Below are positions 17,513 through 25,228 of a stretch of 50,071 bases of DNA, in pieces. Numbering within the stretch: position 1 is the stretch's first letter; the number at the start of each line of letters is the position of its first letter. The DNA is from CAZNPW01 sp964575185 (lineage in GTDB: Bacteria > Pseudomonadota > Alphaproteobacteria > Rhodobacterales > Rhodobacteraceae): positions 1 to 50,071 of the forward strand of contig CAZNPW010000022.1 of NCBI GenBank assembly GCA_964575185.1, given 5' to 3'. The translations under genes were made by a program, and so were the position numbers. Below the pieces are notes generated by a model that was not told the DNA's origin, did not search any database, and saw only the letters and a list, made by a program, of their open reading frames with translations.

Positions 17513-17549
17513 AAATATCCCGGGGGGGTGCAGGGGGGCAGAGCCCCCC
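17513..17549 (-). repeat. Hairpin + GGGATATTT element between proB and proA, copy d
   Basis: On the minus strand a 7-bp hairpin GGGGGGC-TCT-GCCCCCC (17549-17533) is followed by GGGATATTT (17521-17513) and GAGGGAAG, which serves as the proA ribosome site. It is a divergent member of the GGAGTATTT family and could attenuate proA relative to proB. Confidence 0.5.
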
Positions 17550-17563
17550 GCGCGCCCGCGCCG

Positions 17564-18667
17564 TCAGACCACCATGTCGTCGCGGTGCACCAGCGCCGCC
17601 CGGCCAGGATAGCCCAGGATCGCGGCAATGTCCGCCGATCTGTGCCCGGCGATCGCGCGCGCCTCTGCGGCGGTGTAGCGGCACAGGCCCTTGCCCAGCG
17701 CCGCGCCGTCGGGGGCGAGGATCGCCACCGGCTCGCCGCGCCCGAACCCGCCCGTCACCCCGGTGACGCCCGCGGGCAGCAGGCTCTTGCCGGCGCGCAG
17801 GGCCGCGACCGCGCCGGCGTCGAGCACCAACTCGCCCTTCGGCTTCATCGCCCCGATCCAGCGCTTCCGCGCCGCCTGGGGGCTTTCGGCGGCCAAGAAC
17901 CAGGTCCGCGCCGCGCCCCGCGCCAGCGCGGTCAGGGGCCGCAGGACCGAGCCTTCCATCACCGCCATTGCGCAGCCGCCCGCCACCGCGGTCCTGGCCG
18001 CCAGAAGCTTGGTCTTCATGCCGCCCTTCGACAGGCCGCTGATCGCGTCCCCCGCCATCGCCTCGATGGCGGGCGTGATGCGCTCGACCAGGTCGAAGCG
18101 CGTGGCCTGCGGGTCCTGTTTGGGGTTCGCGGTGTAGAACCCGTCGACGTCCGACAACAGCACCAGCTGGTCCGCCCCCGCCGTCACCGCGATCTGCGCC
18201 GCCAGCCGGTCGTTGTCGCCGAAGCGGATCTCGTCGGTCGCCACCGTGTCGTTCTCGTTCACGATCGGCACCACGCCGAGCGACAGCAGCGTCTGCATCG
18301 TCGCCCGGCTGTTCAGATAGCGGCGGCGGTCGGTCGTGTCCTCCAGCGTCACCAGCACCTGGCCCGTGGCGATGCCGTGCGGCGCCAGCACCTCCTCGTA
18401 GGCGCGGGCGAGCCGGATCTGCCCGACCGCCGCGGCCGCCTGCGCCTGTTCCAAGGGCAGCGTGCCGCCGGGCAGCCCCAGCACCCGGCGGCCGAGCGCG
18501 ATGGCGCCCGAGGACACCAGCACCACGTCGCAGCCCCGCCCCCGCCAGGCCGCCACGTCCTCGGCCAGCGCGAGCAGCCAGGGCATCCGCAGCCCGCCCT
18601 CGCCCACCAGCAGCGCCGAGCCGATCTTCACCACCAGCCGCCGCGCGCGGGTGATGTCGGGCGTCAC
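17564..18667 (-). CDS. proB: Glutamate 5-kinase
   Basis: First proline-synthesis step: ATP-dependent phosphorylation of glutamate, normally feedback-inhibited by proline. The 367-residue protein has an amino-acid kinase domain (RLVVKIGSALLV, VLVSSGAIALGRRVLG, VPIVNENDTVATDEIRFGDND, GLSKGGMKTKL) and a C-terminal PUA domain from about residue 275 (GELVLDAGAVAALRAGKSLLPAGV). The start chosen is GTG at 18667, because its GTGA overlaps the obgE stop TGA; a GTG at 18676 would also work. Order obgE-proB-proA is common in alphaproteobacteria. Confidence 0.93.
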   Translation of the reverse strand: MTPDITRARRLVVKIGSALLVGEGGLRMPWLLALAEDVAAWRGRGCDVVLVSSGAIALGRRVLGLPGGTLPLEQAQAAAAVGQIRLARAYEEVLAPHGIATGQVLVTLEDTTDRRRYLNSRATMQTLLSLGVVPIVNENDTVATDEIRFGDNDRLAAQIAVTAGADQLVLLSDVDGFYTANPKQDPQATRFDLVERITPAIEAMAGDAISGLSKGGMKTKLLAARTAVAGGCAMAVMEGSVLRPLTALARGAARTWFLAAESPQAARKRWIGAMKPKGELVLDAGAVAALRAGKSLLPAGVTGVTGGFGRGEPVAILAPDGAALGKGLCRYTAAEARAIAGHRSADIAAILGYPGRAALVHRDDMVV

Positions 18668-19686
18668 GGCCGCCACGGCGCGGCCTCCGCCACCGGGGCG
18701 GCCGCGCGGATCTCGGCCATCAGCGCGCGCAGCACCTCGGTCAGCCCGCGCCCGGCCGCGCCCGAGATGACGTGCACCGCCCCGCCCGACGCCTTCTCCA
18801 GCGCGCGCCTGCGCGTCCCAAGCGTGCGGGCGTCGAGCGCGTCGGCCTTGTTCAGCGCCAGCACGCGCGGCCTGCCGGCCAGGATGTCGTCGTAAAGCTC
18901 CAGTTCCCGCACGATCGTGCGGTAGTCGCCGACGATGGTCGACGACGTGCCGTCCACCAGATGCAGCAGCACCTTGCAGCGCTCGACGTGCGCCAGGAAC
19001 TGCGTGCCCAGACCCCGGCCTTCGGAGGCACCCTCGATCAGGCCGGGGATGTCGGCCATCACGAACTCCGCCCCGTCCACCGCGACGACGCCGAGGTTCG
19101 GCACCAGCGTGGTGAAGGGGTAGTCGGCGATCTTCGGCCGGGCGTTCGACACCGCGGCGAGGAAGGTGGACTTGCCCGCGTTCGGCAGGCCCACAAGGCC
19201 TGCGTCGGCGATCAGCTTCAGCCGCAGCCAGAGCGTGCGCTCCACCCCCTCCTGCCCCGGGTTGGCGCGTTCGGGCGCGCGGTTGGTGGCGGACTTGAAG
19301 CGCAGGTTGCCCCAGCCGCCATTGCCGCCCTCGGCGATCAGGACGCGCTGGCCGGGGGTGATCAGGTCGGCGATGACGGTTTCTTCGTCCTCGTCGAGGA
19401 TCTCGGTCCCGACCGGCACGCGCAGCACGATGTCCTCGCCGCCCTTGCCGGTGCGCTGCGCGCCCATGCCCTGCTGGCCGGACCTCGCGAAGAAATGCTG
19501 CCGGTAGCGGTAGTCGATCAGCGTGTTCAGCTCCTCGACCGCCTCGGCCCAGACGCTGCCGCCCTTGCCGCCGTCGCCGCCGTCCGGCCCGCCGAACTCC
19601 ACGAACTTCTCGCGCCGGAACGACACGCAGCCCGCCCCGCCCCCGCCCGACCGGATGTAGACCTTGGCGAGATCGAGGAACTTCAT
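18664..19686 (-). CDS. obgE: Obg family GTPase
   Basis: Ribosome-associated GTPase needed for 50S assembly and stringent/cell-cycle control. The 340-residue protein opens with the glycine-rich Obg fold (MKFLDLAKVYIRSGGGG..., PDGGDGGKGGSV, GGNGGWGNLRFKSATNRAP). The G domain follows: GLPNAGKST (166-174), DIPGLIEGAS, NKADALD. It has no long C-terminal extension. The spacer to the upstream hflX contains two REP-like hairpins (19772, 19828). Confidence 0.97.
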   Translation of the reverse strand: MKFLDLAKVYIRSGGGGAGCVSFRREKFVEFGGPDGGDGGKGGSVWAEAVEELNTLIDYRYRQHFFARSGQQGMGAQRTGKGGEDIVLRVPVGTEILDEDEETVIADLITPGQRVLIAEGGNGGWGNLRFKSATNRAPERANPGQEGVERTLWLRLKLIADAGLVGLPNAGKSTFLAAVSNARPKIADYPFTTLVPNLGVVAVDGAEFVMADIPGLIEGASEGRGLGTQFLAHVERCKVLLHLVDGTSSTIVGDYRTIVRELELYDDILAGRPRVLALNKADALDARTLGTRRRALEKASGGAVHVISGAAGRGLTEVLRALMAEIRAAAPVAEAAPWRP

Positions 19687-19771
19687 GGCGGTGGCATCCA
19701 GAGGATCAGGCCGCGCGTGTAGGCCCGCCGGGGCCGGGCCGCAAGGGCAGCGGCACCGCAAGGGTTCCCGC

Positions 19772-19791
19772 GTCCCGGCGCAGGCCGGGAC
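19772..19791. repeat. REP-like hairpin, copy 2
   Basis: GTCCCGGC-GCAG-GCCGGGAC, the inverted orientation of copy 3, in the hflX-obgE spacer. Confidence 0.7.
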
Positions 19792-19827
19792 CTCCACCGT
19801 GACGCAGGCGCAGACGGTCAGGATGAG

Positions 19828-19847
19828 GTCCCGGCCTCCGCCGGGAC
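19828..19847. repeat. REP-like hairpin, copy 3
   Basis: GTCCCGGC-CTCC-GCCGGGAC, ten bases beyond the hflX stop; it could also act as a 3' stabiliser for hflX mRNA. Confidence 0.7.
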
Positions 19848-19856
19848 GCGCGGTTC

Positions 19857-21101
19857 CTAAAGCCCGGCGAACTCGCCCGCCTGCCGCGCGGTCCAGCGCA
19901 CCGAGACCCGGTAGCCTTCCTCGCCCGCGACCTCGGCCACCACGACCCCCTGGTCGTGCAGCCAGGCGCGCCTGCGGCCGTCGGCGAAGGGAACCTCCAG
20001 CACCGCGTCGGTCTTTTCCTCGTCGAGGCACCGGGCCGCGAGGTCGAGCAGGTGCCCGACCCCTTCGCCCGTCAGCGCGCTGACCGTGGCGATGCGGTCG
20101 GACCGCGCGGCCTGTTCGACGAGCGCCCCGCGCAGCGCGGGGTCGACCGCGTCCATCTTGTTCCAGACCTCGATCCGCGCCGTGCCCCGGGCGACGCCGA
20201 GCTGGCCCAGGATGTCGTCGACATCGGCGGCCTGTTCGGCCGTCTCGGGGTGGCTGATGTCGCGCACGTGCAGGATCAGGTCGGCCTCGATCACCTCCTC
20301 CAGCGTGGCGCGGAAGGCGGCCACGAGCTTCGGCGGCAGGTCGCTGATGAAGCCCACGGTGTCCGACAGGATCACCTTGCGCCCCGGCGGCAGCGTGACG
20401 CCGCGCATCGTGGGGTCGAGCGTGGCAAACAGCATGTCCTTCGCCAGCACCTCGGCCCCGGTCACGCGGTTGAACAGCGTGGACTTGCCCGCGTTGGTGT
20501 AGCCGACCAGCGCCACCACCGGGAACGGCACCTTGCGCCGCGCCGCGCGGTGCAGCTCGCGCGGGCGCACCACCCGGTCGAGCTGGCGCTTCAGCTTCAC
20601 CACCTGGTCGTCGATGGCGCGGCGGTCGCTCTCGATCTGCGTCTCGCCCGGGCCGCCGACGAAGCCGAAGCCGCCGCGCTGGCGTTCGAGGTGGGTCCAG
20701 GCGCGCACGAGGCGGGTGCGCTGGTAGCTCAGCGCCGCGAGTTCGACCTGCAGCACGCCCTCGCGCGTCCGGGCGCGGTCGGCGAAGATTTCCAGGATCA
20801 GGCCGGTGCGGTCGAGCACCTTCAGCCCCCAGGCCTTTTCGAGGTTGCGCTGCTGCACCGGGCTGACCGGCCCGTCGACCAGCACGAGGCCCGCCTCCAG
20901 CGCCTTCAGTTGCGCGCCGATCTCGGCCACCTTGCCCGACCCGAGCAGCGTCGCGGGCGTGACGCGGCCGACCCGCGCGACCTCGGCCCCCACGACCGTC
21001 AGGCCGGGCAGCGCGCCCGCGAGCGCCACCGCCTCGGCCAGCGCGAGGTCGGGCAGGCGGCGGCCGCGCCGCAGGTCGGGGTGCAGCACGAAGCCGCGCA
21101 T
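19857..21101 (-). CDS. hflX: GTPase HflX
   Basis: Ribosome-splitting GTPase used in heat and antibiotic stress. The 414-residue protein has the HflX N-domain (LLGSGKVAEIGAQLKALEAGLVLVDGPVSPVQQRNLE), the helical linker (RERRG-like QRGGFGFVGGPGETQIESDRR), and the G domain: GYTNAGKST (200-208), DTVGFISDLPPKLVAAF, NKMD. The ATG at 21101 has no clear ribosome site. The frame stays open back to the hfq stop without an ATG or GTG, so an unusual start slightly upstream cannot be excluded. Conserved neighbour of hfq. Confidence 0.93.
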   Translation of the reverse strand: MRGFVLHPDLRRGRRLPDLALAEAVALAGALPGLTVVGAEVARVGRVTPATLLGSGKVAEIGAQLKALEAGLVLVDGPVSPVQQRNLEKAWGLKVLDRTGLILEIFADRARTREGVLQVELAALSYQRTRLVRAWTHLERQRGGFGFVGGPGETQIESDRRAIDDQVVKLKRQLDRVVRPRELHRAARRKVPFPVVALVGYTNAGKSTLFNRVTGAEVLAKDMLFATLDPTMRGVTLPPGRKVILSDTVGFISDLPPKLVAAFRATLEEVIEADLILHVRDISHPETAEQAADVDDILGQLGVARGTARIEVWNKMDAVDPALRGALVEQAARSDRIATVSALTGEGVGHLLDLAARCLDEEKTDAVLEVPFADGRRRAWLHDQGVVVAEVAGEEGYRVSVRWTARQAGEFAGL

Positions 21102-21172
21102 CGCCGGGGCCGCCGTCGCGGTCCCGGCTTCGCGGTCGGACAGCCAGTCGTCATGCGTGTCCGCGGCCGTGG

Positions 21173-21406
21173 TCAGTCCTCGCCTTCATACAGGCTGATC
21201 GGGGCACCGGGCATGATCGTGCTGATCGCGTGCTTGTAGACAAGCTGCGATTGCCCGTCGCGGCGCAGAAGCACGCAGAAGTTGTCAAACCACGTGATCA
21301 CGCCCTGCAGCTTCACCCCGTTGATCAGAAAGATCGTCACCGGAACCTTCGCCTTGCGGACATGATTCAGGAAGGCGTCCTGAAGGTTCTGCTTGTCGCC
21401 AGCCAT
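21173..21406 (-). CDS. hfq: RNA chaperone Hfq
   Basis: Sm-like hexameric chaperone that matches sRNAs to mRNAs. The 77-residue protein shows Sm1 (KVPVTIFLINGVKLQGVITWFDNFCVLLRR) and Sm2 (QLVYKHAISTIMP) motifs with the invariant YKHAIST. The short tail (GAPISLYEGED) is typical of alphaproteobacteria. It lies directly upstream of hflX, an order conserved across proteobacteria. Hfq also supports NtrC/NifA regulation in Rhodobacter. Confidence 0.98.
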   Translation of the reverse strand: MAGDKQNLQDAFLNHVRKAKVPVTIFLINGVKLQGVITWFDNFCVLLRRDGQSQLVYKHAISTIMPGAPISLYEGED

Positions 21407-21487
21407 GCGCGCTTGGCCCTTTTGTTCTTGTCACTGTCCCTGGCCGGTGCATTGCCGCCCGGCGCGGGCACTATGGGGGCAAGCGGC

Positions 21488-21503
21488 GGGGCTTTCCAGC
21501 CCC
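21488..21503 (-). terminator. Hairpin after trkH, upstream of hfq
   Basis: GGGGCT-GGAA-AGCCCC on the minus strand, a 6-bp stem with a stable GNRA-type loop, about 37 bases past the trkH stop and before the hfq leader. No T-run. Confidence 0.4.
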
Positions 21504-21539
21504 ATTCGCACCCGCGCACGGCCCCGATTGACGCAGGCG

Positions 21540-23048
21540 TCACCGCCGCCAGCCGTCGGGCGCGGTCAGCGCCAGCACGGCCAGGATCTCGAGCCGCCCG
21601 ACCACCATCGCGGTCCCCGTGACCGCGCGTTCCCAGGCGCCCAGCTCCGACCACAGGACGGGCACCGTCCCGCCGACCTCGGCCAGCGTGCCGGTGGAGC
21701 TGATCGCGGCCACCGCCAGCACCATGGCGGGCGCGAAGGCCATGCCCGCGGCGGTCAGCAACGCCATTGTCGCGCCGATCGCCAGCGCGAAGATCAGGAA
21801 GAACATCCAGGCCAGCCGCGCGCCCTCGCCGCGCAGGCGGCGCGGGCCCTCGCCCATCCCGCCGACCGAACTCGGGTGGACCGTGCGTTCGAGCTCGCGC
21901 TCGGCGTGGCGGAACAGCGCGTAGACCCGCAGGAGCTTGACGCCCCCCGCCGTCGTCGCCACTCCGCCGCCCACCATGGCGAGGCCGAGCAGGAACAGGC
22001 CCGGCGTCGACAGGCCCGACCATTCGCCCGCCCCCTGCCAGTCGCCGGACAGAAAGCCCGTGGTCGTCAGGAAGCTCCCGGCCGCGAAAAGCGCCGCCCA
22101 GAAGGCCCGCAGCGCCTCGCCCGGGGTGACCGCCGCGCCCGTCTCGGCAGCGGCGATCCAGTGGCGCCCGAACAGCACGAGCGCGGTGGCGAGCATCAGG
22201 GCCAGGCCGAGCCTCAGCTCGCTGTCGCGCCAGACCGGCTCCCGCCGGTCGCCGGGCGGCAGCCCCGGCAGGAAGCGGCGGCTGAACGCCAGGCACAGGA
22301 ACACGAGGATCGCCGCTTCCGACCAGACGCTGCCCGCCGGACGGAACCCTTCCTCGGCGGGCAGGACGCCGCTTGTCGACAGCGTCGACATGGCATGGAC
22401 GGCCGCGTGCATCGGGTCGTCGCCGGCGGCGAGAAGGATCAGCCACAGCAGCCCCGTCAGGCCGGCGTAGGCGGGCAGCACCGCCCCCGCCTGCCGCCGG
22501 ATGCGCCCCGGCGGATCGTCGGTCGCCGCCAGCCGCCCTGCCCGCCCCTGCCCCGGCGCGCGGCCCGACAGCACCTCGGCCCCGCCGAGGTTCATCGGCG
22601 CGAGGATCGCCAGCGCCGCGACCAGGATGACCGCCCCGCCCGTCCAGCCCACGATGCCGCGCCACAGGTGCACCGACGGCGGCAGCGCGCCGGGCCGGTC
22701 GAAGACCGCGGCCCCGGTGGTGGTGAAGGCGCTGACCATGTCGAACCAGGCGGCCCCGAACGGCACCCCGGCCGCCTCGATCACCGGCAGCGCCATGATC
22801 ACGGGCAGCACCGCATAGGCCCCGACCAGCGCCAGAAGCTGCGCGTGCCGTGTGGCGGCCGCAGGCCTGTTCGCGGTGACGATGCCGACAAGGCCCGCCC
22901 CCAGCATCACCACGATGCCCGAATAGAAGAACGCCCGCGCCACCCTGTCGTCGTCGACATAGCTCGCGTGGATGGCGGGCAGCAGCATCGCCGCGCCGAC
23001 GGCGCCGGTCAGCACCACGAGCACGGGCAGGCGCACGGGCCGGGTCAT
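21540..23048 (-). CDS. trkH: Trk-type potassium uptake protein, TrkH family (copy 1)
   Basis: Membrane K+-translocating subunit working with TrkA. The 502-residue protein has four pore-loop repeats: VSAFTTTGAAVF, MSTLSTSGVLP, FLTTTGFLSGDW and AAISSTGTLAEVGG, plus the VATTAGGVKLLRVY segment. The second and fourth filters differ from the usual TGG/NVGPG forms seen in the copy at 46225. It starts 13 bases after the trkA stop (ATG 23048); a GTG at 23057 is the alternative. Co-transcribed with trkA. Confidence 0.9.
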   Translation of the reverse strand: MTRPVRLPVLVVLTGAVGAAMLLPAIHASYVDDDRVARAFFYSGIVVMLGAGLVGIVTANRPAAATRHAQLLALVGAYAVLPVIMALPVIEAAGVPFGAAWFDMVSAFTTTGAAVFDRPGALPPSVHLWRGIVGWTGGAVILVAALAILAPMNLGGAEVLSGRAPGQGRAGRLAATDDPPGRIRRQAGAVLPAYAGLTGLLWLILLAAGDDPMHAAVHAMSTLSTSGVLPAEEGFRPAGSVWSEAAILVFLCLAFSRRFLPGLPPGDRREPVWRDSELRLGLALMLATALVLFGRHWIAAAETGAAVTPGEALRAFWAALFAAGSFLTTTGFLSGDWQGAGEWSGLSTPGLFLLGLAMVGGGVATTAGGVKLLRVYALFRHAERELERTVHPSSVGGMGEGPRRLRGEGARLAWMFFLIFALAIGATMALLTAAGMAFAPAMVLAVAAISSTGTLAEVGGTVPVLWSELGAWERAVTGTAMVVGRLEILAVLALTAPDGWRR

Positions 23049-23061
23049 GCGGGCCACGCCA

Positions 23062-24438
23062 TCAGAAGAAGTCGATCGAGACCTGGAGCAGGCGCTCGAC
23101 CTCGGGCACGTCGGCGCGCAGGGCGAAGAGCGCGATCACGTCGCCCGCGTCGATCCGCATGTCGCCGCCGGGTTTCAGCACCTGCGTGCCCTTCATCACC
23201 GCGCCCAGAAGCACGCCTTCGGGAAAGTCGATCTCGCGCACCGGCCTGCCCGCGATGGGGCTGGTCGACAGCACCTGCGCCTCGATCACCTCGGCCTCGT
23301 TGTCGCCGATGGAATAGACCGCGCGGACGCGGCCGTGGCGGATGTGCCGCAGGATCGACGACACGGTGGTGGCGCGCGGGTTGATGTAGGCGTCGATGTC
23401 CAGGGGGCCCATCAGCGGCGCGAGCGTCGGGTCGTTCACCAGCGCGATCGACATCGCGGCCCCCGCCTGCTTGGCCCGCACGGCGGCGAGGAGGTTCGTC
23501 TTGTCGTCGTCGGTGACGGCCAGCACCGCGTCGGCGCGGTCGATGTTCGCCTCGGCCAGAAGGTCCATGTCCATCCCGTCTCCGTTCAGCACGATGGTGC
23601 GGCTGAGCGCATCCGCCGCCGCCTCGGCGGTGCGCCGGTCGCGCTCGATCAGCTTGGCGCGCACCCGGTCGGTCCGCGCCTCGAGCGCCTGGGCGACGGC
23701 AAGACCCACGTTGCCCGCGCCGATGATGACGACGCGCTCCTGCTTGCGGCTGCGCTTGCCGAAGATCTCCAGCGTGCGGGACACGTCCTCGGCATGGGCC
23801 ATGACGTAGATCTGGTCCTGCGCGAAGAGCTGGTCGCCGGGGTCGGGGGCGAACAGGCGGTCCTCGCGCCGCACCCCCACCACGATGGCGCGCAGGCCCG
23901 CGAACAGGTCGTTCAGCTGCCGCAGCGGCGTGTTCAGGACCGAGCAGTCGCGGTCGAGCGCGATGCCCAGAAGCTGCGCCCGGCCGCCCATGAAGCTTTC
24001 GGTGTCGAAGGTCGAGGGCGCCGCCAGCCGCTGCAGCGCGGCCTCGGCGACCTCGCGTTCGGGAGAGATGACCACGTCGATCGGCAGGTGGTCGCGGCGG
24101 TAGAGGTCGGCGCTGACCGCCGACAGGTAGCTCTGCGACCGCAGCCGGGCGATCTTGCGGGTGATGCCGAAGATCGAATGGGCGACGTGGCAGGTCACCA
24201 TGTTCACCTCGTCGGAATGCGTGGCCGCGATCACCATGTCGGCGTCCCGCGCCCCCGCCCGCTCCAGCACGTCGGGGTAGGAGGCGAAGCCCACCACCCC
24301 CTGCACGTCGAGCGCATCGGTCGCCCGCCGCACGAGATCGGCGTTCAGGTCGATGATGGTGACGTCGTTCCGCTCCCCCGCCAGATGCCGCGCGATCTGC
24401 CAGCCGACCTGCCCGGCGCCGCAGATGATGACTTTCAT
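23062..24438 (-). CDS. trkA: Trk system potassium uptake protein TrkA
   Basis: Cytoplasmic NAD(H)/ATP-binding gate of the Trk K+ channel. The 458-residue protein has two tandem RCK units. Each has a Rossmann RCK-N: MKVIICGAGQVGWQIARHL at 1-19 and RVVIIGAGNVGLAVAQAL near residue 235. Each is followed by an RCK-C domain; the second (AGRPVREIDFPEGVLLGAVMKG...DAGDVIALFAL) closes the protein. This four-domain order is the classic TrkA arrangement. It sits in the conserved ntrX-trkA-hfq-hflX neighbourhood, here separated from ntrX by a toxin-antitoxin pair. Confidence 0.96.
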   Translation of the reverse strand: MKVIICGAGQVGWQIARHLAGERNDVTIIDLNADLVRRATDALDVQGVVGFASYPDVLERAGARDADMVIAATHSDEVNMVTCHVAHSIFGITRKIARLRSQSYLSAVSADLYRRDHLPIDVVISPEREVAEAALQRLAAPSTFDTESFMGGRAQLLGIALDRDCSVLNTPLRQLNDLFAGLRAIVVGVRREDRLFAPDPGDQLFAQDQIYVMAHAEDVSRTLEIFGKRSRKQERVVIIGAGNVGLAVAQALEARTDRVRAKLIERDRRTAEAAADALSRTIVLNGDGMDMDLLAEANIDRADAVLAVTDDDKTNLLAAVRAKQAGAAMSIALVNDPTLAPLMGPLDIDAYINPRATTVSSILRHIRHGRVRAVYSIGDNEAEVIEAQVLSTSPIAGRPVREIDFPEGVLLGAVMKGTQVLKPGGDMRIDAGDVIALFALRADVPEVERLLQVSIDFF

Positions 24439-24483
24439 GGCACCTGCCTCATGGGGTCTGTGTGCCCGGCGGCGGGGATGGCG

Positions 24484-24900
24484 TCAACCGGCGAAGGGGT
24501 CGAGGACGGTCAGGCCGACGGCGGCGAAGGGGGCGGTGTCGCGCGAGGCGACGGTCAGCCCATGGGCGGCGGCGATGGCGGCGATGTAGCCATCGGGCGG
24601 AGGGAAGCCCCGGCCGCTGCGGCGGGCGATCAGTGCGAGTTCGGCATGGCGCAAGGCGGCAACGGCATCGAAATCGAGGATGCGGCCCGCGAATTCGTCG
24701 AAGAGCGACTGACGCGCGACCTCGATGGCGCGCCGACGATGTCCGTCCGGCAGGAGAAGCACGCCGAAGGTGACCTCGGCGACGCTGATGCTGGACAGAA
24801 AGAGCGCGTCGTCCGCCTGGGCATCATACCACGCGAGCACGGTGCGTGACGGCGCGACGCGCATCAGCTCCGAGGCGACGTTGGTATCGAGGAGGATCAA
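24484..24900 (-). CDS. fitB: PIN-domain toxin (VapC/FitB family)
   Basis: Putative RNase toxin, 138 residues. The four PIN acidic residues are in place: Asp5 (MILLDTNVASELM), Glu42 (SVAEVTFG), Asp103 (PPPDGYIAAIA) and Asp121 (ASRDTAPF). Sequence blocks are closest to FitB-type PIN proteins. The start codon is TTG at 24900, overlapping the antitoxin stop as TTGA, so toxin translation should depend on antitoxin translation and be weak. All catalytic residues are intact, so it is probably functional. Confidence 0.9.
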   Translation of the reverse strand: MILLDTNVASELMRVAPSRTVLAWYDAQADDALFLSSISVAEVTFGVLLLPDGHRRRAIEVARQSLFDEFAGRILDFDAVAALRHAELALIARRSGRGFPPPDGYIAAIAAAHGLTVASRDTAPFAAVGLTVLDPFAG

Positions 24901-25163
24901 TCGAAGCTGATCGGCTCGGGCGTCCGTCCGTCACGCGCGCTGCGGATGTTGTCGAGCATCTGGTCCACGTCCTCGTCGCTGACGCCGGCGCGGCGGGCGA
25001 CCTCCATCATCCGCGTGCCGAGCCCCACCTTCCCTTCGGCCCGCGCTGCCGCAGCGAGGATTGCGCGCATCTCGGCCTCGGTGCTGCGGTTGTTGCGGGC
25101 CGCACGCACTTTCAGGGTCCGGTGGACCTCGTCGGGAAGGTTGCGGATGGTCACGGCCGCCAT
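24897..25163 (-). CDS. fitA: Antitoxin, FitA/ribbon-helix-helix type
   Basis: An 88-residue antitoxin upstream of the toxin, the standard order. The N-terminus MAAVTIRNLPDEVHRTLKVRAARNNRSTEAEMRAIL is a ribbon-helix-helix DNA-binding domain as in FitA/Arc-like antitoxins (strand about 3-7, helices 10-22 and 27-40). The C-terminal part (about 50-88) would wrap the PIN toxin. It likely represses its own promoter, for which a 17-bp spaced -35/-10 pair with an imperfect palindrome exists upstream. Confidence 0.9.
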   Translation of the reverse strand: MAAVTIRNLPDEVHRTLKVRAARNNRSTEAEMRAILAAAARAEGKVGLGTRMMEVARRAGVSDEDVDQMLDNIRSARDGRTPEPISFD

Positions 25164-25199
25164 GATTGCACCCCAGGCAGATTGCCATCAATGTCATCA

Positions 25200-25228
25200 A
25201 ACATAGCGCACGGCTGTGCACCCTTCAA
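25200..25228 (-). promoter_or_regulatory. fitAB promoter/operator candidate
   Basis: Minus strand TTGAAG (25228-25223) and TATGTT (25205-25200), spacer 17 bp. The ntrX stop TGA lies inside the -35 box. The spacer contains an imperfect palindrome (GTGCACAGCCGTGCGC). Just downstream, TTGATG occurs twice nine bases apart, a possible operator for the antitoxin. Confidence 0.45.

Noticed and set aside
24484..25163. Possible mobile element around the toxin-antitoxin genes
   Set aside because: No transposase, terminal inverted repeats or target duplications flank the pair; only a TA module can be supported.
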